Below are positions 54,498 through 63,913 of a DNA stretch of 64,000 bases, in pieces. Source of the stretch: Clostridiaceae bacterium (GTDB taxonomy: Bacteria; Bacillota; Clostridia; Saccharofermentanales; Saccharofermentanaceae). The stretch covers positions 46,061 to 110,060 of the forward strand of contig JAAYCT010000005.1 in the NCBI GenBank assembly GCA_012729635.1. The letters run 5' to 3'. Below the pieces are notes generated by a model that was not told the origin of the DNA, did not search any database, and saw only the letters and a list, made by a program, of their open reading frames with translations. The first letter of the stretch is position 1. Each line of letters begins with the position of its first letter. The translations under genes were made by a program, and so were the position numbers.

Positions 54498-56480
54498 ATG
54501 AGAAAGAATAATCGAAGCGGAAAAAAAAGCAATCGGGGTCTTTACAAAAAGAACAATATCGTTACCGGTAAATCTTTTTCTCGGGGAGGATCGAAGAAAG
54601 CGGTCAAAGAGATTCCTTCCGTTTCCGAGACTTCTCCGCGAGGCCCGACCGGCCGATCCGGTATGTGTATCGGAATTCTTCGAAAGGGTGAATCGGATTA
54701 TTATGTAGATCCTGATCCGGGGTACTCTTTTGCTCAGTACGGAAGAATCAGAATACCGCCACACCATGTTCACGGTGCGCCGCTCAATATGAAGGTCGTA
54801 TGTTTGATCACAAACCCCGACAATTCGGCCGGATCCTATACGGGAGAGATTACGGAGGTATTGGGTGACCCCGAGCAAAGTGACGTCGCCATGAAGGCGA
54901 TACTTCTGCAGTACGGAATTCCGGAAAAATTCCCGGAGCACGTGATACGGGAGGCCGAACGGCTTCCCGCAGAGCCTTCGGAAGAGGATATCGCTTCCGC
55001 AATTGAAGGCGGTCGGAAAGATTTGCGAACCTTACAAACGATAACGATTGACGGAGAAGACGCCAAAGATCTGGATGATGCGATATCCGTGGAAAAAATT
55101 TCCGGGACCGGTTATCGATTGTTCGTTCATATTGCGGACGTTGCCGAGTATGTAATCGATTCTTCACCGCTCGACTTGGAAGCCCGTAACCGTGGGACCA
55201 GTGTTTATCCGGTCGATCGCGTAATCCCGATGCTTCCTCCGCGTCTTTCAAACGGACTTTGTAGTTTGAATCCCGGTGTTCCGCGCTTTGCACTCACCGT
55301 TAAGATGGTGATCGATTATAACGGAGAGGTGAAGGAGGGAGAAATTTTCGAAAGTATTATCCTAAGCGATGCCCGCACATCATACGCCGAAGTGTTTGAT
55401 GTCCTTTTTAGCCAGAAAATTATCGATAGATATATTCCTTTTCTTCCGATGCTCAAAGACATGAATGAATTAATGAAAATTCTGCGTGAAAAAAGAATGA
55501 ATCGCGGAACGATTGATTTCTCTATTCCCGAAACCACCGTCGTTATGGATGAAAAAGGGAAACCTACGGACATTTTCCCGAGTCCGATTACCGACTCGAA
55601 CCGGATTATCGAGGAACTGATGATCATTTGCAATGAGTATGTGGCTTCAAGATTTGATGCCATGAAGCATCCCTTTATCTATCGTGTACATGAGCAACCG
55701 GACGAGTTAAAAATATCCGAATTTCTTCGTGTTGCAAGGATTTTCGGAGCGAAACCGAGTCGCGGTAAAAAGGTTTCCCCCGAATTTCTTTCCGAATTGA
55801 TGCGTCAAATAGAGGATGAGCCTTATGCTCCCGCATTATCGATGATGCTGCTCCGTTCCCTTGCCAAGGCTCGTTATCTTCGCGAAAATCTGGGGCATTT
55901 CGGATTGAATTCAGAGAACTACTGCCATTTCACATCTCCGATTCGCAGATATCCGGACTTGTATATTCACCGAATCATCAAGGCATATCTTCACGGCGAC
56001 TTCCGGAAAGCATATTTTTCTAAGCATGTCGAATCCATCGCGGAACACAGTTCGGAAATGGAGCGAAATGCTTCCGAAGCAGAAAGAGAGGCGACCGAGC
56101 AGAAAATTGCCGAATATATGGTCGATCACGTGGGAGAGGAATACGAAGGTATTGTTTCCGGCATATCACAAGCAGGCTTGTTTGTTCGGTTACCCAATAC
56201 AGCGGAAGGCATGGTCGCTTTTCGAACCATGGAAGATTACTATGCGTACGATGAGTCAAGACTGGAAGCCAGAGGCAGACAAACCGGAAGGGTTTTCCGG
56301 ATCGGACAGAGCCTTTTAATCAAGGTGGCATCGGTCGACCCGATTTTAAGAAGAATTGATTTTGTATTGACGGGAGAGGCGCAGATCGTATTGGATCGAT
56401 CAACGCGAGAGGAAACAAGAGAGCTCAAGAAACGGTGTTCTCCGAGAAAAACAGCAAGGAAAGGGAAAAAGAAAAAATAG
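54498..56480 (+). CDS. rnr: ribonuclease R
   Basis: 660 residues from ATG 54498 with GAGGGG upstream. A basic, disordered start (1-40) precedes a cold-shock/OB region (about 50-125). The RNB catalytic domain (about 165-490) has TIDGEDAKDLDDAI with its metal-binding aspartates, and the S1 domain (about 555-635) is followed by a lysine-rich tail. It is a processive 3'-5' exoribonuclease that degrades structured RNA and works with tmRNA quality control. It is slightly shorter at the N-terminus than most RNase R, lacking the helix-turn-helix. Stop is TAG. Confidence 0.94.
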   Translation: MRKNNRSGKKSNRGLYKKNNIVTGKSFSRGGSKKAVKEIPSVSETSPRGPTGRSGMCIGILRKGESDYYVDPDPGYSFAQYGRIRIPPHHVHGAPLNMKVVCLITNPDNSAGSYTGEITEVLGDPEQSDVAMKAILLQYGIPEKFPEHVIREAERLPAEPSEEDIASAIEGGRKDLRTLQTITIDGEDAKDLDDAISVEKISGTGYRLFVHIADVAEYVIDSSPLDLEARNRGTSVYPVDRVIPMLPPRLSNGLCSLNPGVPRFALTVKMVIDYNGEVKEGEIFESIILSDARTSYAEVFDVLFSQKIIDRYIPFLPMLKDMNELMKILREKRMNRGTIDFSIPETTVVMDEKGKPTDIFPSPITDSNRIIEELMIICNEYVASRFDAMKHPFIYRVHEQPDELKISEFLRVARIFGAKPSRGKKVSPEFLSELMRQIEDEPYAPALSMMLLRSLAKARYLRENLGHFGLNSENYCHFTSPIRRYPDLYIHRIIKAYLHGDFRKAYFSKHVESIAEHSSEMERNASEAEREATEQKIAEYMVDHVGEEYEGIVSGISQAGLFVRLPNTAEGMVAFRTMEDYYAYDESRLEARGRQTGRVFRIGQSLLIKVASVDPILRRIDFVLTGEAQIVLDRSTREETRELKKRCSPRKTARKGKKKK

Positions 56481-56485
56481 AGGAA

Positions 56486-56719
56486 TCAGTCGTCGACTCG
56501 ATAACGCTTCAGGGCATCAACCAAATCATCGCAGTCATCGCTGTGGATTTCCAGAAGAATCGGTCTTTGAAGCTCAAGACTGAAAATTCCCATGATTGAT
56601 TTTGCGTCGACGACATATCGGCCGGACGAAAGATCAACGTCGTAAGGAAACGAATTGACGGTATGGACAAAGTCTTTGACGTCGGAGATTGATTTAAAAT
56701 GAACGGTAAAACAAACCAT
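56486..56719 (-). CDS. HPr-like protein lacking the phospho-histidine
   Basis: 77 residues from ATG 56719 (GAGGG seven bases upstream). It matches HPr in length and in the second half: GRYVVDAKSIMGIFSLEL corresponds to the Ser46 region of HPr, with the serine present. The histidine segment (GLHARPA in HPr) is replaced by SISDVKDFVHT, so it cannot accept phosphate from enzyme I in the normal way. It therefore resembles Crh, a regulatory HPr relative phosphorylated only at serine. Convergent with rnr, divergent from mtaB. Function inferred. Confidence 0.75.
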   Translation of the reverse strand: MVCFTVHFKSISDVKDFVHTVNSFPYDVDLSSGRYVVDAKSIMGIFSLELQRPILLEIHSDDCDDLVDALKRYRVDD

Positions 56720-56838
56720 AAATTCAACCCTCACATTCTTTCTCGGAACGCATTGTGCGTCACCCTTTAGCACATAAGTTTATCACAGGGACAAATCCTG
56801 TCAATTATTGCCGGTATAAAAGAGGAGATAAAACTACG

Positions 56839-58191
56839 ATGAACCCGAACGATCATCTTCCATCCGAAACGATATGCGTCGGACAAGTATTTTTCCAAAC
56901 CCTCGGATGCAAGGTGAACCAATACGAGTCGGATGGAATCCGAAAACGATTCGAGGCGCTCGGGTTTCGGACCGTTACGGATCCGAGTGATTGTGATGTG
57001 TACGTTATTAATACCTGTACGGTTACAGCGGAGGCGGATCGTAAGTCCGGACAGATGATTCGAAGGGCAAGAAGGATTGCACCCCGGGCCATTATTGCCG
57101 CGATGGGTTGTAAAATCCAAATGAGTGCGGATACGGAGTGTGCCGATGTTTGTGTGGGAACCTCCGACCGTTTGAAGCTTCCCGATATTGTGCTAGAACG
57201 ATTAAAACATATCGAAAAATCAACAAGCGTAAACAATTCATCGGGACCGGGCTTTTCGCGCGTTTATGAGGAGCTTGGACCGGTTATTTCCAGAGAGGCA
57301 ACCAGGGCTTTTGTCAAGATTCAAGACGGATGTGACAATTTTTGCAGCTACTGTATCATTCCTTACGCTCGGGGAAGATCAAGAAGCAGGGATCCGAAAG
57401 AAATTCTTCGTGAGATTCAGTTGCTCGGAAACGCGGGATATCGGGAAATCGTGCTTACAGGAATCAACCTACAGGCCTTCGGAAAGGAAAAGAGAGAAGA
57501 TCCGGACGCCCTGATTCATCTTATTGAAGAAATAAACCGGATAGACACGATCGGAAGAATCCGTATCGGTTCCGTTGAGCCGGGGCTGATTGATGAGCGT
57601 TTTGCGGATGCGCTTGCGCATACCGAAAAATTTTGCAGACATCTTCACGTGTCCCTCCAAAGCGGTTCCGACTCTGTTTTGTCCAGAATGAAACGTAAAT
57701 ACTTGGCGGAGGATTTTGAACACTCGGTTGAAGTCCTGCGAAAAGCAATGCCGGAAATCGCTTTGACCACCGATATCATCGTCGGTTTTCCCGCGGAGAC
57801 GGATCAGGAGCATCGGGAGAGTTTGCTTTTTTGTAAAAAAATCGGTTTTTCAAAGATCCATGTTTTCCCGTATTCCATTCGAAAGCTGACTTCTGCGGCG
57901 GAAATGAAGCCCAAGGTGGACCATCGGACCGCGATGAAGAGAAAGGCCGAATTCCTTCTGCTTTCTGATCAGATGGGCGAATGTTACGCGAAACGATGGG
58001 AAGGGAAAACAGTGTCCGTATTGATTGAAAACAAATCCGGTACGGATGAATATAGAGGATATTCCGGAGAATACTTGCGTGTAATTATTTCCGCCGAATC
58101 TCGGCGATCTCCGGGGGACGAGACATCCGTTTTCATTCTCCGCTCGAAACAAGGGGAATTGATCGGAAGAGAGATCCGTACAAGGAATTGA
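56839..58191 (+). CDS. mtaB: tRNA threonylcarbamoyladenosine methylthiotransferase
   Basis: 450 residues from ATG 56839 (AGAGGAG upstream); the frame is open back to 56755 but through the divergent promoter region. The UPF0004 domain (TLGCKVNQYESDGI, NTCTVTAEAD, AMGCKIQ) holds three cysteines for one cluster. The radical-SAM motif CDNFCSYC is followed by a C-terminal TRAM-like domain. KVNQYES with these features marks MtaB, which converts t6A37 to ms2t6A37 in tRNA. Own transcription unit. Confidence 0.94.
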   Translation: MNPNDHLPSETICVGQVFFQTLGCKVNQYESDGIRKRFEALGFRTVTDPSDCDVYVINTCTVTAEADRKSGQMIRRARRIAPRAIIAAMGCKIQMSADTECADVCVGTSDRLKLPDIVLERLKHIEKSTSVNNSSGPGFSRVYEELGPVISREATRAFVKIQDGCDNFCSYCIIPYARGRSRSRDPKEILREIQLLGNAGYREIVLTGINLQAFGKEKREDPDALIHLIEEINRIDTIGRIRIGSVEPGLIDERFADALAHTEKFCRHLHVSLQSGSDSVLSRMKRKYLAEDFEHSVEVLRKAMPEIALTTDIIVGFPAETDQEHRESLLFCKKIGFSKIHVFPYSIRKLTSAAEMKPKVDHRTAMKRKAEFLLLSDQMGECYAKRWEGKTVSVLIENKSGTDEYRGYSGEYLRVIISAESRRSPGDETSVFILRSKQGELIGREIRTRN

Positions 58192-58341
58192 GAGTTTTTT
58201 TACGAATCGGAACGGCATTCTCTGGAAGTTGTAACGATTCCCGAAATCGAATGTTCCGAAAAAAGAAAAAAACATGTTACAATTATAAATAGGATTTGTG
58301 ATTATACTTACCTATCCGATCAATACCCTGGAGGTAGAAAA

Positions 58342-58596
58342 ATGGTTGATTCCGAAACCGCAAGATTTTCGTTTAGTATGGACAAAACCGAAGATGTTCG
58401 GGAATTAATGTCCTTTGTTTTGTCGGCCCTCGAGGAAAAGGGATACAATCCGATCAACCAATTGGTCGGTTACTTCATGTCCGGAGATCCGACGTATATC
58501 ACAAACTACAAAGGGGCTCGCGGTATCATTCGTCGAATCGAGCGGGATGAGCTTCTGGAGGTCATCGTTCGCCAGTATTGCGAACGCTTGAAGTAA
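58342..58596 (+). CDS. ireB: IreB family regulatory protein (UPF0297)
   Basis: 84 residues. [39 protein letters not shown] and the [24 protein letters not shown] segments are diagnostic. In enterococci IreB is phosphorylated on an N-terminal threonine by the PASTA kinase IreK; here T6 lies in the matching SETARF position. CTGGAGG precedes the ATG. It is grouped with ruvX and DUF1292, the conserved Firmicutes order. Confidence 0.96.
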   Translation: MVDSETARFSFSMDKTEDVRELMSFVLSALEEKGYNPINQLVGYFMSGDPTYITNYKGARGIIRRIERDELLEVIVRQYCERLK

Positions 58597-58612
58597 GGGA
58601 GAAAGCGCGCTC

Positions 58613-59044
58613 ATGGGCAGAGTACTCGCGATTGATAACGGATCGCGAAGAATCGGAATCGCATTGAGCGATCCTCTTCGCATTATCGCCCAGTCGTTCA
58701 GAACGGTCTATAGGAATCAAAGAGATCCGGAACGAGCGGTTTGTGAAATTGCGGAAATTGTTTCTGAGAACGATGTTGATGAGATTGTCATCGGGGCCCC
58801 GAACAGAACAGACGGGAAGTGCGGGGAATCATTACGTTTGGCCGAAGAGTTGGGGGCACTGCTTTATGAAAAAACCGGGATTCAGCCGAAGTACTTGGAT
58901 GAGCGCTATACAACGGTGATTGCATCCCGATATCTCATCGAGACGGGTGCGTCGCGAGAGAAGCGAAAGGCGGTGATTGACCAGATGGCCGCACAGGTTA
59001 TACTTCGCGAGTATCTTGACAATCTTCGTTCCTCTGAAAATTGA
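58613..59044 (+). CDS. ruvX: YqgF/RuvX family Holliday-junction resolvase-like protein
   Basis: 143 residues. RNase H-like fold: LAIDNGSRRIGIALSDP, EIVIGAPNRTDGKCGES and the C-terminal YLDERYTTV followed by DQMAAQVILREYL. It is implicated in 16S rRNA 5'-end processing and possibly recombination. It starts 17 bases after ireB, so it is cotranscribed. Confidence 0.93.
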   Translation: MGRVLAIDNGSRRIGIALSDPLRIIAQSFRTVYRNQRDPERAVCEIAEIVSENDVDEIVIGAPNRTDGKCGESLRLAEELGALLYEKTGIQPKYLDERYTTVIASRYLIETGASREKRKAVIDQMAAQVILREYLDNLRSSEN

Positions 59045-59114
59045 TTCGTGATATAATTACCGGAGACAAATCACTTTGCAAAATGAATACGTCGCGGCAG
59101 CGAGGAGGTGCAAA

Positions 59115-59486
59115 ATGAAAATATATGATGAAAACGGTGGTTGCGGATGCGGATCGGATCACGATGATTGTCCGGAGAACGATTCCGGAGATTGCTGTTG
59201 CGATGAATCGGCGACAATAACGATGGTCGACGCGGAAACCGGTGAAGAATATCAATTTTCCGTTGTGGACGATTTCGAATTCAAGGATCAGGCATACTGT
59301 GTTCTGGTTACGGTCGACGAAGAAGAGCCTGAACTGGTCATTACGAAGGTAGTCGAGTTAGATGATGGGGAAGAAGGATTGATGAGTCTCGAAGAGGATG
59401 AAGCCGACGAGGTCTATGCCGAGTACGATCGTCTTTGCGAGGAAGCAGAAATCGAAGATGAAGACGAAGAATCCGAAGAAGAGTAA
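59115..59486 (+). CDS. DUF1292 protein (YrzB-like), cysteine- and acid-rich form
   Basis: 123 residues from ATG 59115 with GAGGAGGTGC upstream. The DUF1292 core (about 30-95; TITMVDAETGEEYQFSVVDDFEF, YCVLVTVDE) is preceded by a cysteine-rich stretch (CGCGSD, CPEN, DCCCDE). It ends with an acidic tail of Glu/Asp. Function unknown. It follows ireB-ruvX as in other Firmicutes. The cysteines hint at metal binding. Confidence 0.85.
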   Translation: MKIYDENGGCGCGSDHDDCPENDSGDCCCDESATITMVDAETGEEYQFSVVDDFEFKDQAYCVLVTVDEEEPELVITKVVELDDGEEGLMSLEEDEADEVYAEYDRLCEEAEIEDEDEESEEE

Positions 59487-59829
59487 ATCCGAATCCAAGA
59501 GCCCGACCTCTAACCGGGCGAAGAAGTCGGAAAATGCGTTGGCGGTAATACGTGACGTCATCAACCACAAGGAATACTACTTGTCCGTGATTGATTCCTT
59601 TATGATAGACGGCAGGGAGTATGTGGTTATGTATAATTACGAACCCGATGACGGAAGCCACGCGGAGCCCGAGTTGGTGATTATGAGAACGGAGTTTTCT
59701 TCCGGAGGAGACCAGCTTTTCTATTCGATTCGTGACAATAACGAGTTGCACAAGGCTTTTATTGTCTTTATGAGGAGGTTTCACACTTCTAATGTTTCGA
59801 GAACCAGCCGAGTCAAGTCAAATGCCTGA
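59458..59829 (+). CDS. second DUF1292 protein, basic N-terminus
   Basis: 123 residues from ATG 59458, overlapping the end of the first DUF1292 gene by 29 bases in another frame. A lysine/serine-rich N-terminus (1-30) is followed by a DUF1292-like core (AVIRDVINHKEYYLSVIDSFMIDGREYVVMYN, EPELVIMRTE). The two neighbours are paralogous in core but opposite in charge (acidic tail in one, basic start in the other), so they could interact. Function unknown. Confidence 0.7.
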   Translation: MKTKNPKKSKSESKSPTSNRAKKSENALAVIRDVINHKEYYLSVIDSFMIDGREYVVMYNYEPDDGSHAEPELVIMRTEFSSGGDQLFYSIRDNNELHKAFIVFMRRFHTSNVSRTSRVKSNA

Positions 59830-60664
59830 TGTCCGTCCGATACGTTTGCGTACTGTTCTCGTGCCGCTCTTCGGAGCGGCACTCTATTATGGAGTTATTT
59901 TGGCAGTTACTGTTTTTGCTCTGGTGATTTTTCGGGAATCTTTTTATCAATACCTGAAAATCATTGAATTGGTTTCGATGCTTTTGGTTACTCCGGTGAT
60001 GATTGTATGGATATATATATCCGAAAAAACCGGAGGAAAGAAGCTTTTGAAAAGACCGTTAACGCCCATGATTTCTTTGGCCGGAATTACGATTGCTCTC
60101 GGTCTTTTGGGATTAACAATTCTGTATTTTTTGTTTGTTGAGGAAGCGCTCTCCGTTTTCCCGGTCGTAAGAAAAAGCCTGGAGCAATATGAGAGCATGT
60201 TTGAGGTAGGAACACTTTCTTCCGCAGAGAAAATTATTTTTTTCATCTCAGTGACGGTGATGGCTCCGGTATCGGAGGAACTGCTTTTTCGAGGAGTAAT
60301 TCTCCACGAATTTCTTTCTGCGGTGAAACCGGCTGTCGCCGTATTTCTTTCGTCGGCGATATTTGCACTTTTCCATGTGCAACCGATTCAGATTGGTTAC
60401 GCTTTTCTCTGCGGATTGGTAATATCCGTTGTCTATGTTCTTTCTAAGAGCATTTACCTGACCATTCTTTTGCATGCCGTCTTCAATTTCTTCGGCTCCG
60501 CAATTCATATCCTTTTCCCTTCCCTCGGAAAAACAGGGGAATATTTATCCGTCTTGTATATGGTGTCGATTGCTTTGTCGGTCATTGCCGTGATATACAT
60601 TAAGAAAAGAAACCGGGAAATAACGGTTGCGGAGGACCTTGATGCGTCGGCTTCTGAGGGGTAG
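59792..60664 (+). CDS. CPBP family intramembrane metalloprotease
   Basis: 290 residues with about eight transmembrane helices. Motif 1 is APVSEELLFRGVI (EE and R), motif 2 has FALFHVQ and motif 3 LLHAVFNFFG, the Abi/CAAX-protease active-site set. It may process prenylated or other membrane peptides. The ATG 59792 lies within the DUF1292 gene; AGGAGG is 12 bases upstream. It overlaps the next gene by 23 bases, linking them in one transcript. Confidence 0.88.
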   Translation: MFREPAESSQMPDVRPIRLRTVLVPLFGAALYYGVILAVTVFALVIFRESFYQYLKIIELVSMLLVTPVMIVWIYISEKTGGKKLLKRPLTPMISLAGITIALGLLGLTILYFLFVEEALSVFPVVRKSLEQYESMFEVGTLSSAEKIIFFISVTVMAPVSEELLFRGVILHEFLSAVKPAVAVFLSSAIFALFHVQPIQIGYAFLCGLVISVVYVLSKSIYLTILLHAVFNFFGSAIHILFPSLGKTGEYLSVLYMVSIALSVIAVIYIKKRNREITVAEDLDASASEG

Positions 60665-63600
60665 GATTCATAAAAGACCCTTTGTGGTTACATCCGCGGT
60701 TCTGGTGATTTTTTTGATCGCCGGAATCGCAATGGTTCTCTATTTGGGATTTTTCCGAAAAACCTCCGACACATATATTGTGCGTACCCGTAACGAAGCA
60801 ACGGGATCGGAGACCAGAGGTCTGGGTTTAAACGTCTCCTCTTTGCCGACGCCCAATTTACTCCTCGGAGCCTCCTTCGAAAGCATTTCGACCGATCGAC
60901 ACTATATTGTTTATGAGGGAGAGGAGGATTACGTCTATCTTCTGCAAGATGCTTCCGGTGAAAGACCTTACGGTGACGGCAGTTTTGTCGGCGGTAATGT
61001 TCGCGTCCTCTCGCTTGACGAACAAGGAAAAATGGTTCAAAAAGTGGCGTCCGAAATCATTGAGTTTTCGGAAAGCCAATTTGCGCCGAAGATACGAATC
61101 GAGGAAGTTTCCGAGCCGGATGAGGACTATATTTCTTTTGTATCGCTTAATGACAGTGTTCTTGTTTTTTCGTCTAGCGGAAGGTATATCAATGATTTTG
61201 CGACAGCCTCAAGAAGATATTTTTCGCTTCCGGTTTCTTCACAAATTATCTGTGCTTCCGATTCGGGGAAAAGAGTAAATGTTTTGTGTGACGACTGGAC
61301 GGTTTTTACATCAACGGATGGTAGAAATTTCAGTTCGTTTCCGAATGAGGACCCTCCCGGACCCGATCCCAGATCCGTTACATCGGTCGGCCGGGTTGTT
61401 GTAGCATGCGGAGACGAGGGAACCGTTGTAACATATTGTGACGGAGAGATGATTTCCGTTGCAACGGTTACCGATGCGGATCTGATTGCTTCCGCCGGAG
61501 ACGGTAGAACTCTTCTGCTTATAGGAAACGACGGAGTGATGATGACATCATCAAACGGGGTTATATTCAGACCGCTGGAAGAAACGGAAAAGCCGTTTCG
61601 TGACCGTTCGGTAGATTGGGTCTGCGCGACCTATTCCGGAGGGAAGTATTATGCCATCGGAAGCAAGGGAGAATTTGCCGAGGGAGTTTATGATACAGAA
61701 ACCGGTCTTTTTCGATTTTCCGGATATTTGGCATCCGCTGCATTCGGGGGAGAGTTCAAACCTCGCTCTTTGATTGTTGATTCTTTCGGAGAGGTTTTGA
61801 TTCTGACGGAATCGGGGAAACCCTATGTCTTATCGAGGGATGCTTTGAAGTGGAAGGAATTGAGTACCGGATCCGTTGCTGCGGTCGATGCATTCGGAAA
61901 AACGCCGGACGGAAAAATATTTCTTCTCCAGGACGGGAATTTTTTCTTTACTCGGATATTATCCCGCGTCAAATACGGAGAGCGAACCTCGGGTTCTGTC
62001 GCAAATGCCGGCGATATGTGTTTCTTGTCATCATTCACTCCGGTTTTCGACGGGCAGTCAAAAGAATCATACGACGGCCTGTGGCAGATATTCGGAGAAG
62101 GTGCAAACGCACAAATTGCTCAGGACGCTCCAACGATGGGAGGGCAATGTTCCCTGAAAATCTATTCGGAAGATCCGAACAAGACAGAAGTACCTCGTTT
62201 TGTTTCACAGATAATCACCGAAAAAGGGTCGGATACTTTTTCGGAGAAGACGTTTTATCGTGTCGAAATGTGGCTGAAGCATAACGGCATGTCCGATAAA
62301 GAGGCGATGGTATGGATTTCCGGTGAATTCGAATCCGTCGGTACTGTTTTTTCCGACATCGGAAACAACTGGAGACACTATTCGGCATTATTTGTTCTGC
62401 CCCGGGAGGCATGCTCGGAGAATTCGGGTGAAGTTCGTTTGAATATCGGATTTTCCGGGAAAGGGGAGTTGTTTATTGACAAGGTGTATTTCGGTATGGA
62501 CAGTTACTCGTCGGAAGCGATTCCCGATGAATATTTAAATGTTATTCGCGACATGCATCCCGTATACCTGCGTTTGTCAAACATTCCTTTCGGAAGAGAA
62601 AATGTTTCTTCCGACTCTTTTTACTATCCGGTCGGAAACGAGGTCGGTAAAAAAAAGGATGGGGAAGGCTATGTATCCGCAGGTTGTATATCTCTGGAGG
62701 CGTCACTACGGGCAGCCCGTTACGCGAAGGCAAATCCGTGGCTGATCATTGATTCTTCCGTTTCGCAGATACAGATCGAATCCTTGCTTGAGTATTTGTG
62801 CGGAAGCATATCGGACCCTTACGGTCAAATGCGGATTGACAACGGAACGGCAGTTCCGTGGTCTTTCCAGTTTGAGCGAATAGTATTTGAGATAACCGAC
62901 CCGAGCGATGTTTATCGTACGGATCTTCAGCGGGGTGCCTATGTGGATTATATTATCGGCATTATGAAATCCTCCACCCATTATTTGGATATTAAGGATC
63001 GGATTCTCTTTCTGGACGGAATGAATTATTCGGGCGGGTCGATGCTGTCGGTTGCCGACTATCATTCGTCGGGGATGCGGATTGAAGCGATAGTCGGGGA
63101 TTCCGGTGTCGATGATACGAGTATGTATTCGGAATGGATTGCGAATGGATACCTTGACTATTATGATCGGATTCCCCGGATTCTCTCCCGACACCAAGAA
63201 AAAGTCGGTGAATGGGTCGGATCGGCGGATTTTGTCGCAATACGAGAAAAGTCGGGTCAAATCCCTGTCGATCGTTCGATTACCCCGGTTTCCGCCGCAA
63301 CGTATGTGGAATTTCTCTTACATGATTACGGCAAGAGAACATCGGTTTTATGTCTGGATCTGTCCGATGAGTGGATTTTATCAGAGACGGAGCATAGGAA
63401 CGCCCCCGGACGGAAAGACTTGAGTAAAAATGAGTCGCAAATCATTTCAGACAATTCGATGACCTTTTATTCGGTTCTTGCCACTTTAAGTCAAACGATT
63501 TCCGGAATCCCTCAACAGATTGAAACGAGCCCGCCGATATCCGAAAACAACAGGAATGAGGGGCATTCGGAGAGCGAGAAGCAGGAAGATGCGCTTACTG

Positions 63601-63830
63601 CGTTTGCATTTCTTGATGGGGACCGATGGAGTGCCGTCGTGTTGAATAACGGAGAGAAAACCAGGCAGTTCCGTTTTGAGTCGGAAATCAACATTGAAGA
63701 ATTGATTGTGGATCATTATTCCGAATCGGGTGCAAGAATCGGCTCCTCTCAACGAAGGAGGCTCAGCAATGTTTTCACCCTGCTTCCCGGGCAATATGTT
63801 GTTGTTCAAGGATTCATTCGAGGAGTCTAG
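60642..63830 (+). CDS. large membrane-anchored propeller/carbohydrate-binding/glycosidase-like surface protein
   Basis: 1062 residues from ATG 60642 (GCGGAGG seven bases upstream). An N-terminal basic stretch and one transmembrane helix (about 15-37) anchor it; the bulk is outside. Residues 50-440 show repeated beta-propeller (BNR/YCF48-like) blades, such as CGDEGTVVTYCDGE and GNDGVMMTSSNGVIF. A beta-sandwich resembling a CBM4/9 module (about 455-625) is followed by a region (about 635-900) reminiscent of clan GH-A glycosidases of the arabinofuranosidase type (LLEYLCGSISDPYG). The expected GNE acid/base motif is not visible. C-terminal beta domain (980-1062). No catalytic claim is made. Stop is TAG. 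Confidence 0.55.
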   Translation: MRRLLRGRIHKRPFVVTSAVLVIFLIAGIAMVLYLGFFRKTSDTYIVRTRNEATGSETRGLGLNVSSLPTPNLLLGASFESISTDRHYIVYEGEEDYVYLLQDASGERPYGDGSFVGGNVRVLSLDEQGKMVQKVASEIIEFSESQFAPKIRIEEVSEPDEDYISFVSLNDSVLVFSSSGRYINDFATASRRYFSLPVSSQIICASDSGKRVNVLCDDWTVFTSTDGRNFSSFPNEDPPGPDPRSVTSVGRVVVACGDEGTVVTYCDGEMISVATVTDADLIASAGDGRTLLLIGNDGVMMTSSNGVIFRPLEETEKPFRDRSVDWVCATYSGGKYYAIGSKGEFAEGVYDTETGLFRFSGYLASAAFGGEFKPRSLIVDSFGEVLILTESGKPYVLSRDALKWKELSTGSVAAVDAFGKTPDGKIFLLQDGNFFFTRILSRVKYGERTSGSVANAGDMCFLSSFTPVFDGQSKESYDGLWQIFGEGANAQIAQDAPTMGGQCSLKIYSEDPNKTEVPRFVSQIITEKGSDTFSEKTFYRVEMWLKHNGMSDKEAMVWISGEFESVGTVFSDIGNNWRHYSALFVLPREACSENSGEVRLNIGFSGKGELFIDKVYFGMDSYSSEAIPDEYLNVIRDMHPVYLRLSNIPFGRENVSSDSFYYPVGNEVGKKKDGEGYVSAGCISLEASLRAARYAKANPWLIIDSSVSQIQIESLLEYLCGSISDPYGQMRIDNGTAVPWSFQFERIVFEITDPSDVYRTDLQRGAYVDYIIGIMKSSTHYLDIKDRILFLDGMNYSGGSMLSVADYHSSGMRIEAIVGDSGVDDTSMYSEWIANGYLDYYDRIPRILSRHQEKVGEWVGSADFVAIREKSGQIPVDRSITPVSAATYVEFLLHDYGKRTSVLCLDLSDEWILSETEHRNAPGRKDLSKNESQIISDNSMTFYSVLATLSQTISGIPQQIETSPPISENNRNEGHSESEKQEDALTAFAFLDGDRWSAVVLNNGEKTRQFRFESEINIEELIVDHYSESGARIGSSQRRRLSNVFTLLPGQYVVVQGFIRGV

Positions 63831-63913
63831 CGGAATCGCTTTGAAGAAATTATCGGGTTTTGTTTACAATGGATTCGGTGAATTGTAAAATGAAGTGACG
63901 CAAAAGAAATAAA

